The notes below the pieces were generated by a model, which was not told the origin of the DNA, did not search any database, and worked only from the letters and a program-made list of their open reading frames with translations. Of a stretch of 10,007 nucleotides of DNA, positions 1 to 6,518 are shown piece by piece. The position numbers and the translations under genes were made by a program. The DNA lies in NCBI GenBank assembly GCA_021200895.1, contig JAJQFX010000080.1:1-10007 (forward strand), read 5' to 3'. Position 1 is the stretch's first letter. Each line of letters starts with the position of its first letter. This DNA comes from Clostridiales bacterium (lineage in GTDB: Bacteria > Bacillota > Clostridia > Oscillospirales > Oscillospiraceae).

Positions 1-166
1 GAAAAGCGTACTCCTCAAACTGATGCATCAGCATCCCCATCCAGCTGAAAATCAGGATGACCCGGAGCCTGTCCAGGTGGTAGCAGCCCCACAGCCCCAT
101 GACAAAGGCCAGCAGCACGAAAAGGACGCCGCCGATATAATACCAGTTTCTCCTCCAAAACTTCAT
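1..166 (-). CDS. HXXEE domain membrane protein, partial (N-terminal 55 residues)
   Basis: This gene begins at an ATG at 166 and runs off the left edge, so only 55 residues are visible. An AGGAGGTTC ribosome binding site at 172-180 fixes the start. Residues 9-28 form a hydrophobic segment (YYIGGVLFVLLAFVMGLWGC) and residues 36-47 begin a second. The visible end contains HQFEE at residues 48-52, which is the motif that names the HXXEE family of small multi-pass membrane proteins, whose function is unknown. The gene diverges from the TetR-type regulator at 343 and shares its promoter region, so it is a likely target of that regulator. The family call rests on the motif plus the membrane topology; the rest of the protein is outside the window. 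Confidence 0.8.
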   Translation of the reverse strand, partial: MKFWRRNWYYIGGVLFVLLAFVMGLWGCYHLDRLRVILIFSWMGMLMHQFEEYAF

Positions 167-193
167 TTGATGAACCTCCTACAGAGCATAATG

Positions 194-222
194 TTGACAA
201 ATCTCTGCGATTCCATTATAAT
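194..222 (+). promoter_or_regulatory. Sigma-70 type promoter for the TetR-family gene
   Basis: A perfect TTGACA (194-199) and a perfect TATAAT (217-222) are separated by 17 bp, the ideal spacing for the housekeeping sigma factor. Transcription should start near 229, leaving a leader of about 114 nt before the regulator ATG at 343. That leader contains both copies of the GTTAAAGTCAACAG repeat, so the regulator may control its own gene. Confidence 0.8.
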
Positions 223-244
223 AGACGCAGATGGTTAAAGTCAA
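215..244 (-). promoter_or_regulatory. Sigma-70 type promoter for the HXXEE gene
   Basis: On the minus strand, TTGACT (244-239) and TATAAT (220-215) are 18 bp apart. The -10 box overlaps the -10 box of the plus-strand promoter because ATTATAAT reads as a -10 on both strands. Polymerase probably cannot occupy both promoters at once. The -35 box lies inside the first copy of the GTTAAAGTCAACAG repeat, so a protein bound there would block this promoter. Confidence 0.65.
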
Positions 245-310
245 CAGACTGTTGGCATTAAAATGTTTTGTGCGCAACATCATTTCACTTATCTGTGTTA
301 AAGTCAACAG
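234..310. repeat. Direct repeat of GTTAAAGTCAACAG (candidate operator)
   Basis: Two identical 14-bp copies lie at 234-247 and 297-310, 63 bp apart start to start, which is close to six helical turns. Each is an imperfect palindrome (GTTAA-AG-TCAAC), a form typical of TetR-family half-sites. A shorter inverted match, TGTTGAC, sits at 192-198 over the plus-strand -35, but that may only reflect shared -35 sequence. Binding by the adjacent regulator is inferred from position. Confidence 0.55.
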
Positions 311-342
311 TTATCAAAAATTTGTCGAGGTGAATCAAAGGG

Positions 343-876
343 ATGGAAAATCAAAGGGTACGCATCAGCAAAACCATGCTGAAAACGGGACTGCTCAAGC
401 TGCTGCGGGAAAAGCCGCTGAGCCAAATCACGGTCTATGAACTTTGTAAGGTGTCGGAAATCAACCGCACCACGTTCTATAAATACTACGGAAGCCAGGA
501 GGAACTGCTCTGCGAAATCGAATCAGACTTCCTCCGTCAACTGGACGAGGAGTTAAAACAGGTCATCACCCAAAATAGCAACGCCCTGCTGCTGATTTTG
601 CAGCACTTGTACGACCAGCGGGAGCTGTTCTGCTTCCTGGTTCGCTCCGCCCCCACACAGGAGTTCGCTGCGCACCTGTTCTCCATCCCCAGCATCGGCA
701 TTATTTTTCAGAATATGGTCGATGAGAGCAGCTATTCGGAGACGGAGGTGAAGTACATCCGCCAATTCGTCTTTCAGGGCACCTTTTCCGTCCTCTATGA
801 CTGGCTGAACAGTGAAAACCCGGAACCGGTGGAGAAAATCGCCGACGTGCTGGGGCTGCTGAAAAGCAAATTGTAA
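343..876 (+). CDS. TetR/AcrR-family transcriptional regulator
   Basis: The 177-aa product is a one-domain-plus-ligand-domain repressor of normal TetR size. The N-terminal DNA-binding domain covers residues 8-56. Its helix-turn-helix lies at about residues 29-48 (ITVYELCKVSEINRTTFYKY), with the family's recognition-helix pattern TTFYKYY followed by G-S-x-E-E-L-L. The C-terminal half is helical and resembles the TetR C-terminal domains common in Firmicutes; its ligand cannot be read from sequence. The ATG at 343 is preceded by GAGGTG (327-332) and AAAGGG. The gene is divergent from the HXXEE gene and convergent with the pilus operon, from which a terminator separates it. The most likely targets are its own promoter and the HXXEE promoter. 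Control of the pilus operon is possible, but no shared site was found near 9936-10007. Confidence 0.93.
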   Translation: MENQRVRISKTMLKTGLLKLLREKPLSQITVYELCKVSEINRTTFYKYYGSQEELLCEIESDFLRQLDEELKQVITQNSNALLLILQHLYDQRELFCFLVRSAPTQEFAAHLFSIPSIGIIFQNMVDESSYSETEVKYIRQFVFQGTFSVLYDWLNSENPEPVEKIADVLGLLKSKL

Positions 877-890
877 CCGCCTCTGAGCGT

Positions 891-940
891 AAAAAATCCC
901 GGCAGGCCGCCACGATTTCTGTGGCGGCCTGCCGGTTTTT
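891..940. terminator. Bidirectional intrinsic terminator
   Basis: A perfect 15-bp stem (899-913 with 921-935) encloses a 7-nt loop. It is followed by TTTTT at 936-940 on the plus strand. On the minus strand the same stem is followed by GA and then six T (complement of 896-891). It starts about 20 nt after the TetR-family stop codon and lies about 30 nt beyond the stop of the pilus operon, so it serves both converging transcripts. Confidence 0.93.
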
Positions 941-967
941 CTGAGAGGTGGATGCGTTCACAGCCTC

Positions 968-1930
968 TTAGCTGCTTCTTCTGCGCTTATACAGCACCAG
1001 AAGGATACCGCCACAGAGGGCTAGGCCGCCTACGCTATACGTCCAGGCGCCCGCGCCGCCGGTGGAGGGCAGGTTGTACCGTTCGATATAGGTATTCGTC
1101 ACGGTGAACCCTGTCGCTGCATCTCCGGTGACTTCGGAGACATAGTATTTTACCTCTACCTCCTCGATGGTGTACTTGATTTCCTTGCCGCCAGAGTATT
1201 TGTCCAGGCCCGTCCAGGTGTAGGCCCAGGAATTGCTGCTGTCCAGCGTCGTTTGCCTGCCGCACTCTGTGCCATTCGCTTTCAGCACGACGGTCACGCC
1301 TCCAGGCCGGTCGGATGTATTATCCTCATCGCCGACCCAGACCTTATTGACGGAGACATCCACATAGTCCACCTTGTTGATGACACCGATGGTGCCGGAG
1401 GTGATGCCGCCGTTATTGGTGTAGGTGGTGACGTAGTTCCCCTGCGTGACCTCCTGCACATAGTAGGTGTAGGTATAGGTCACGCCGCCTTCTGTGCCTG
1501 TTTTCGGCAAGTTCTCCCAGGTGGCTGTCCAACCGTCAGACGCTGTTACTTTGACCGCACTGCCATAGGCTACCGTGGTGTCATACTCTGTCCCATCGGC
1601 ATCCTTGACCTGATACAGTTGAAGCTGCACGCCAGTGGGGGCTACCGCAGCGATTTCCGCATCAGTGAGGGCCACGTTGCTGCTGTTATACCAGTTCTTC
1701 ACCGCGGTGATGGTGGTGGGTTCATCGCCAACGACCACGCTGCGGCTGTTCTTCAGCGACCCAAAGGTGATGCTGCCGTAGCCAATCGTCTCAGTCTCAG
1801 ACCCAGTCCCGCCCGGCTTAGTCACCATAATGCTGTCCCCGCTGTTGTTAAGGCCGGTGGCCGATATATAGGCGTTCTCATCCGTTTCGCCGTCATCGGT
1901 GAAGATGATGTAATAAACTTCATCCGCCAC
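968..1930 (-). CDS. Giant adhesin, C-terminal fragment with LPSTG anchor
   Basis: This segment is open from 1930 and encodes 320 residues, but its first codon (GTG) is unlikely to be a true start. The same frame extends back through ETSAPNGYAV into the preceding SpaA domain, and no ribosome binding site is present. It contains the end of the SpaA domain, then two Cna B-type domains at about residues 75-190 (starting near TTITAVKNWY) and 190-282 (VSVNKVWVGDEDN, then YTWTGLDKY). The cell-wall sorting signal follows: LPSTG at 287-291, a hydrophobic segment, and KRRRSS at the end. The stop is followed by the shared terminator at 891-940, so this is the 3' end of the pilus operon. Without the upstream frame the fragment has no signal peptide and could not be exported or anchored. 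Confidence 0.8.
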   Translation of the reverse strand: MADEVYYIIFTDDGETDENAYISATGLNNSGDSIMVTKPGGTGSETETIGYGSITFGSLKNSRSVVVGDEPTTITAVKNWYNSSNVALTDAEIAAVAPTGVQLQLYQVKDADGTEYDTTVAYGSAVKVTASDGWTATWENLPKTGTEGGVTYTYTYYVQEVTQGNYVTTYTNNGGITSGTIGVINKVDYVDVSVNKVWVGDEDNTSDRPGGVTVVLKANGTECGRQTTLDSSNSWAYTWTGLDKYSGGKEIKYTIEEVEVKYYVSEVTGDAATGFTVTNTYIERYNLPSTGGAGAWTYSVGGLALCGGILLVLYKRRRSS

Positions 1931-4900
1931 CGCGTAGCCGTTGGGGGCGCTGGTCTCCTCCAGGCGATACAGGGGTGTCCGGCTTCACCGTAACGCTGGA
2001 ATTATCCACGTTGCCAAAATACGTAGTCTGGCTCTTAGAAACAACCAACTCTATCTGGCCGTTCGTACCCGTGGTCAGGGTGACATACTCCTTCCAGGTT
2101 CCGCTCGTGGTATCGTAGGCGTACAGGGTGAATACGGCGTTCTCCAGCAGGATTCCGGCGTTGGTGCTGTCCTGCTTGCTGACGACCACCTTGCCCTGGG
2201 ACACACTGGCTCCACTGCTGCCCGTTGTAATGGTCACAGTGTCCTCGCTTTTGGTGTTCGTTCCAGAGGCTACCGTGTTTGAGACGGACACTGAATTTGC
2301 GGTTCCAATGTCCACCTGGTAGGTATACACCAGGAGGAACGCCATCTCATCCGGGAGGGTAAAGGTGACCGTGTTGGTGGCGCTGTCATACGAGTACGAC
2401 CAGAGGCTGCTGCCCACTTCCGTCAGCGTGGTCAAGTCCACGCTCCCATAGGATTTGGAACTCGTGTAATCACCATAGGTCTCATAGTCGTAATAGTAGT
2501 AGTACAGCTTCACCGAGGTGTAATCCAGCGTCGCCGTCGCGCCGCTTGGAAGGGTCAGCTTATCTTGCAGGATGATTTCATCAGAGGTATCACTCAAATC
2601 CTCCGCGCCGGGGTTGACCAGCAGGCGATAGGCGACATCATAGGTGCCGTCCGAATTTGGCGTTGCTGATACAGAACCGGTCTTTTCCAGCTGGCTGGTA
2701 TCACGGTTGACCGTGACGCTGATATCCGCCGTCAGAGCGCCCCAGGAGGCGGTGTTGATATAGGTTTTGCTGCTATTGGCCGCATCATCCCAGTAGGAAT
2801 CCCCGGCGATGGAAACCGAGTAGTAAATGTAAAGGGAATACCCCTCCGTTGCGCTGGATGTGAGGCCGCTGTTATATCCGCCATCGATGGTAATGGTCAG
2901 GAGGGTCGTGCCGTCGCTCTGCTTCTCCGTGGCATAGCTAACGTCAGTATAGTCTTTCCATCCAGGAAATAGGGACACATACACCTTTTCCTCCGCCAGT
3001 TCCACGCCCTCCGGCAAATAGTCCGTGACCGTGATCGCACTGTCCATCCCCGGGTCGGTGGTCAGTATCAGCCGATAGTAGATGCGATCCGTATCAGAAC
3101 CCAGCGTATAGCTTTGATTTGCATCCGTATAGTTTTCGTTCGTGCTGCTGGTCTTTGCCGCCTTCTTGATGGTGCCCGCAGGCGTAAAGGTCACTGTGGG
3201 GGTGGAAGTGGCTCCCAGGGTGCTGGACGTTGCCGCGTTGGAGAAGGTATAGGTGTAACCCGCCGCCGCGCCGCTGTAATCGGCTATGGTGGAATAGACC
3301 AGCTCGACCTTGTAGAGGTAGCAGGTGCTGTCCGGGTCAGTGGCGCTGTAATAGGTGCAGTTCGACGTATCCACCGTGATGGCGAAGCTGGTCACATGAG
3401 CGTCGCTGTCCGTGACGATGTTACCACTCTCGTCATAGTAAACAACGGAGACCTCGCCGCCCTCCGTCAGGAACTCGGAGTAGGTCAGCGTTCTACTCTT
3501 TGCGTCCGTCACGCCCTGCAACTGGATAGTGACCGTCAGGTTACTCTCAATCTCCGATTGTAGGGTGGACAGGAGGGCATAGTGGCTGCCGGAAACCGTC
3601 ACGGCATTCCCGTCCGCGTCCTCTCCCACCGCCTGGGCGATGGTGTCCGTCAGGGTCTCCGAGGTCTGGCCGGTGGGTACCGTCTCCGTGATTTTCCAGC
3701 TATAGGTCGCGCCGCTGGAACTGCTGGTGCTGCCAGAGGCGTTATAGGTCTTGCTGATGGTTCCGCGTCCTACGCCCCTGCTTCTTGTTACGCCATAATA
3801 CACATCCTTCGTGTAGATGAACGCCTGGTTCGTAGCAGTGCCAGAGGCGCCTGGCGTTACCTCCATGGTGTAGGTGATCGTAAAGTGTCCGTTCAGCTCC
3901 TCTGTCGTCCAGTCGCTCGTGCTAAAGGTGTAACCGCTCTCGCCGCTTTGGTACTGGCTGGCCGTCACGAAGAAGTCGCTTGCGCTAATGGTCATTGATT
4001 TCCCAGTGACGGCAGATGTGATGATGATGTCGCCCACCAGGGCGCTGGCATCCATGTACGTCCCCAGAACATCCCCCAGCTTGTAGCCCGCCATATTATA
4101 GGTGCCGTATTCATTGACCTCGATAGTCCAGGTGATGGTATTTGTCTCGGCGTTATATTTGCTGCCCTTATCTATCACCTCATATTGCACCTGCTTGCTT
4201 TCGGTGTCCTGGTCATTGTTGCTGCTGTCTATGGCAGCCACCGTGTTGGATACCGTCTTTGTGCCGTCCGCATCTTTCCGCGCAATATTGACTTTAGTAT
4301 TGTAGCTCAGCTCATAATAGGAGCCTGCCTCCAACTCCGGCAGGTCGGAGATGACCAGTGTAGGCTTATATGTCGCCTTTCCTCTTACCGCCTTATATTT
4401 CGCCAGGGCTTCCTCCGTCTCATTATTCCAGTTATCCGTATAAGTAACCGTATACTGCGACAAATCCACCGCTGTTTTGTTACCGCTGGCATCAACCACA
4501 TACAGCACCACAGAACTTTCGTCATACCAGGAGCCGGGCCAATCCTGCCCGTACTGGTTGCGATTATCGGTCAGCGTATCGGTGATGGTCACCGTCCCGT
4601 TGGTGCCGAGGGTGGTGCTGACCTTTACCGTGTAGGAGATGTAGCCCATGGAGACGTCGCTCGTTACGGCCAGATTGCTGTAGTCCGCAGTCTTATCTAC
4701 GCTGAGGTCTGAGGTGGTTTTATTTGCGTCAATTACGATTTCGTAATTGCCTATCTTAGTGGTGCTGTTTTCCCCCGTGTTCTCCACGCTGGCCGTGCCA
4801 GTCCAGGTCACGGTGCCGCTAAAGGCGTTTTCTGTGTCGTATTCGTTATCATAGGTCAGTGTCAAAATCCAGTCGCCGCTGGCGTTCTGCGTAATCGTAT

Positions 4901-5882
4901 AGGTTCCGGCCTTTTTACCGCTGCTGTCGTATATGACGCCGTCAGTGACTTCCGCAGAGGGCGCAAGGGTGCTGGGGATGGTATAGGTCAGGGTCTTGCC
5001 TGTTATACCGTCCGGCACATCATAGTCTAAAGTGACCTGAACCTGATCCCCCTCATTCACATTTAGGCTTGTCACAGACACCCAATTATTATCCACCAGC
5101 TTCTTGACGCTCACGTTGGTGATAAAGCCCTCCAACTCGGTGCTGGTGCTGAGTTCGTTTGAGCCGCCCTCCTCGCTGGCGGTGGCAATCAGGTTCTCCT
5201 CCGGGTCAACGCTGGCGACGGTGAGCAGATTGCCCCCCATAGGCGGTTCAACGGTGGCAGAACTGAGGGATTCGCCCTCCTCCGCGCTGCCGGAATCGCC
5301 GCTGCCGTCCGAATCATCAGAATCGCCTGTGCCGTCCGAATCGTCAGAATCGCCTGTGCCGTCCGAATCGGTATCGTCCGCCTCCTCGCCCTCCTGCTCC
5401 GGCAGAAGGCCGTAGCCCACGATGGCGCTGCTGCTGAGGGCGTAGGTGTTTTCCGCCACAACGTCGCCATCGGCGGTGGCGTAGTCCCCCTCTATGACGG
5501 TCAGGCTGCCGCCGTCCTCATCGACTTCGGTGACGATGCCAACGGTGTCAATGGTTCCGTCTCCGTCCGCGTCAAGGAACACCAGGTCGCCGGGGAGGGG
5601 CGTGCCGTCCTCCGCGCCCTCGTACAGCCCCGCCTCGCTCAGTGTCACCGACCAGGCATACGCGCCGGTGCCCTCCGGGAAGCCCTCCTGGCTCACGCCC
5701 GCACACCGCAGGCAGAAGGAGGCGAACATGGCGGCCCAATCGCCGTACTCATTCCCGGCCCAGGCCCCATAGCGGGTATAGCCCTTGCGGGTCACGCCGT
5801 CCTCGGCCAGGGTAAAGTTGGCTGTGCTTTCCGTATAGCCCAGCTGACTCTCAGCGATGGCCACCACGTCGGTGGCCCACAC
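1920..5882 (-). CDS. Giant adhesin, central fragment (CHAP-like plus Ig-like domains)
   Basis: This 1,320-residue open segment opens at a GTG that is probably not a real start: no ribosome binding site precedes it, and the upstream fragment continues into it. Residues 1-163 resemble a CHAP/NlpC-type amidase domain (AESQLGYTEST, GYTRYGAW, GDLVFLDADGDG, VGYGLLP). However, the usual Trp-Cys is W49-A50 and the usual Asp-His-Val-Gly is D112-T113-V114-G115, so both catalytic residues appear lost. Residues 168-198 are a Ser-Asp-Gly repeat linker. From about 255 to 1205 there are some five or six tandem beta-sandwich domains with fimbrial adhesin patterns (for example ITYTMEVTPG and YTFSNAATSS). A Tyr-rich loop (YYYYYDYETYGDY) lies in the last of these. 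A SpaA domain starts near GKVVVSKQDST and is cut by the frameshift; the last 16 or so residues are out of frame. Confidence 0.8.
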   Translation of the reverse strand: MWATDVVAIAESQLGYTESTANFTLAEDGVTRKGYTRYGAWAGNEYGDWAAMFASFCLRCAGVSQEGFPEGTGAYAWSVTLSEAGLYEGAEDGTPLPGDLVFLDADGDGTIDTVGIVTEVDEDGGSLTVIEGDYATADGDVVAENTYALSSSAIVGYGLLPEQEGEEADDTDSDGTGDSDDSDGTGDSDDSDGSGDSGSAEEGESLSSATVEPPMGGNLLTVASVDPEENLIATASEEGGSNELSTSTELEGFITNVSVKKLVDNNWVSVTSLNVNEGDQVQVTLDYDVPDGITGKTLTYTIPSTLAPSAEVTDGVIYDSSGKKAGTYTITQNASGDWILTLTYDNEYDTENAFSGTVTWTGTASVENTGENSTTKIGNYEIVIDANKTTSDLSVDKTADYSNLAVTSDVSMGYISYTVKVSTTLGTNGTVTITDTLTDNRNQYGQDWPGSWYDESSVVLYVVDASGNKTAVDLSQYTVTYTDNWNNETEEALAKYKAVRGKATYKPTLVISDLPELEAGSYYELSYNTKVNIARKDADGTKTVSNTVAAIDSSNNDQDTESKQVQYEVIDKGSKYNAETNTITWTIEVNEYGTYNMAGYKLGDVLGTYMDASALVGDIIITSAVTGKSMTISASDFFVTASQYQSGESGYTFSTSDWTTEELNGHFTITYTMEVTPGASGTATNQAFIYTKDVYYGVTRSRGVGRGTISKTYNASGSTSSSSGATYSWKITETVPTGQTSETLTDTIAQAVGEDADGNAVTVSGSHYALLSTLQSEIESNLTVTIQLQGVTDAKSRTLTYSEFLTEGGEVSVVYYDESGNIVTDSDAHVTSFAITVDTSNCTYYSATDPDSTCYLYKVELVYSTIADYSGAAAGYTYTFSNAATSSTLGATSTPTVTFTPAGTIKKAAKTSSTNENYTDANQSYTLGSDTDRIYYRLILTTDPGMDSAITVTDYLPEGVELAEEKVYVSLFPGWKDYTDVSYATEKQSDGTTLLTITIDGGYNSGLTSSATEGYSLYIYYSVSIAGDSYWDDAANSSKTYINTASWGALTADISVTVNRDTSQLEKTGSVSATPNSDGTYDVAYRLLVNPGAEDLSDTSDEIILQDKLTLPSGATATLDYTSVKLYYYYYDYETYGDYTSSKSYGSVDLTTLTEVGSSLWSYSYDSATNTVTFTLPDEMAFLLVYTYQVDIGTANSVSVSNTVASGTNTKSEDTVTITTGSSGASVSQGKVVVSKQDSTNAGILLENAVFTLYAYDTTSGTWKEYVTLTTGTNGQIELVVSKSQTTYFGNVDNSSVTVKPDTPVSPGGDQRPQRLRGGG
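5305..5370 (-). repeat. 27-bp in-frame tandem repeat encoding a Ser-Asp-Gly linker
   Basis: Two 27-bp units (5305-5331 and 5332-5358) differ at one base, and a 12-bp third partial unit follows to 5370. Each encodes a nine-residue GTGDSDDSD-type segment. The unit length is a multiple of three, so copy-number change would lengthen or shorten the linker without breaking the frame. It separates the CHAP-like domain from the adhesin domains. Confidence 0.85.
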
Positions 5883-6457
5883 GGCAAGGTGGCCTTCCAG
5901 TCGTCAGCGGTCTCCACGTCGGCGGTCTCGTCGGTGAGACATTCCACGGTATGGGTGTGCTCCTCCAGGGTGCAGACCAGCTGCGTCTCATAGCAGTCCT
6001 CCGTATGGGTGTGGCCCTCGGATTCCTCCAGGGTGCAGACCAGCACCTGCTCCGTCTCGTAGCAGTCCTCCGTGTGGGTGTGGCCTTCGGATTCCTCCAG
6101 GGCGCAAATCAGCTCGCCCTCCTCATTGTAGCAATCCGCAGTATGGGTATGGCCCTCGGATTCCTCCAATTCGCAGGTCAGCACGGTCTGCGTTTCATAA
6201 CAATCCTCTGTATGGGTGTGGCCCTCGGTCTCCTCCAGGGTGCAGACCAACGCGGTTTCATAACAGTCTTCGGTGTGGGCATGCTCCTCCAGGCCGCAAT
6301 AGACCACGTTGGACGCTGCCGCGCCGGTGAGGTGCAGCTGCCAGTAGACCCCTGTTCCGACCACCAGCGCCAGCGCCAGCAGCACGCAGGTCAGCCGACG
6401 GCGCATCTGGTGGGCCTTTTTAAATTGATCAAGATAGCTTTTCACTAAAGTTTCCAT
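5792..6457 (-). CDS. Giant adhesin, N-terminal fragment with six CHHC repeats
   Basis: This open segment encodes 221 residues, of which the first 191 or so are authentic and the tail after ATLP is out-of-frame read-through ending at a TGA at 5792. An open extension upstream to 6520 exists, but ATG 6457 has the AGGAGG site and a signal-like start (METLVKSYLDQFKKAHQMRR, then a hydrophobic stretch). Residues 54-173 hold six units of the form Cys-x4 or x8-His-x-His-x3-Cys, with EDCY following most of them. The four cysteine and histidine positions are kept in all six units, which suggests metal binding or disulphide cross-links outside the cell. Similar HTHTEDCY repeats are known at the N-termini of large Clostridia surface proteins; their role is not established. 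Confidence 0.75.
   Translation of the reverse strand: METLVKSYLDQFKKAHQMRRRLTCVLLALALVVGTGVYWQLHLTGAAASNVVYCGLEEHAHTEDCYETALVCTLEETEGHTHTEDCYETQTVLTCELEESEGHTHTADCYNEEGELICALEESEGHTHTEDCYETEQVLVCTLEESEGHTHTEDCYETQLVCTLEEHTHTVECLTDETADVETADDWKATLPCGPPTWWPSLRVSWAIRKAQPTLPWPRTA
5941..6308 (-). repeat. Six imperfect repeats (mostly 69 bp) encoding Cys-His-His-Cys units
   Basis: Three 69-bp units start at 5991, 6060 and 6129, and a 63-bp unit starts at 6198. A shortened unit lies at each end. They encode the series of HTHTEDCY motifs. The outer units have a short Cys-to-His spacing (CxLEEH) and the four inner ones a longer spacing (CxLEExEGH). DNA identity between neighbours is high but not perfect, which suggests older duplication with purifying selection on the Cys and His codons. 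Confidence 0.88.
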
Positions 6458-6503
6458 TCCGCTACCTCCTCCCGCATCTGCGCAGCAAATGGCAGGTTTG
6501 TTG

Positions 6504-6518
6504 GCTGAGTTCCTCAGC
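6504..6518 (-). other. Short stem-loop over the minor pilin stop codon
   Basis: GCTGAG (6504-6509) and CTCAGC (6513-6518) form a perfect 6-bp stem with a 3-nt loop. It spans the TGA at 6514-6516 of the minor pilin gene. No T tract follows, so it is not a terminator; it may be chance or an RNA stability element between the minor pilin and the giant adhesin gene. Confidence 0.3.

Larger units (their letters stand above)
968..6457 (-). pseudogene. Giant LPXTG pilus-associated adhesin, reading frame broken twice
   Basis: Read across two single-base frameshifts, this locus encodes one secreted protein of about 1,829 aa. Translation starts at ATG 6457, with AGGAGG at 6465-6470 seven bases upstream. 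Domain order is: cationic signal or membrane segment (residues 19-46), six Cys-His-His-Cys repeats (54-173), a degenerate CHAP-like domain, an acidic Ser-Asp linker, tandem Ig-like adhesin domains, a SpaA domain, two Cna B-type domains, LPSTG, a hydrophobic segment and KRRRSS. The first break is near 5883, where one base is missing between ATLP and VWATDVV. The second is at 1972-1975, where removing one C from the C4 tract gives VKPDTLYRLEETSAPNGY, a typical SpaA E-box region. Because the domains continue without loss, this is a single gene that is either recently broken, switchable, or misread. It is last in the pilus operon and probably forms an accessory or tip subunit that contacts host or food surfaces. 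Confidence 0.8.

Noticed and set aside
192..198. TGTTGAC as a third operator copy in inverted orientation
   Set aside because: Only seven bases match and they coincide with the consensus -35 box, so promoter sequence alone explains the similarity.
1965..1980. Programmed ribosomal frameshifting as the cause of the breaks
   Set aside because: None of the three sites shows an X-XXY-YYZ slippery heptamer, a rare-codon or stop at the shift codon, or a clear downstream stimulatory structure. Two sites would need a forward shift and one a backward shift.
1253..1993. A 246-codon plus-strand open frame opposite the giant adhesin
   Set aside because: It is antisense to Cna B-type domains, with no ribosome binding site or domain pattern; a shadow of the GC-rich coding strand.
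5941..6308. CRISPR array suggested by regularly spaced repeats
   Set aside because: The repeats are continuous, in frame, translated into HTHTEDCY motifs and have no spacers.
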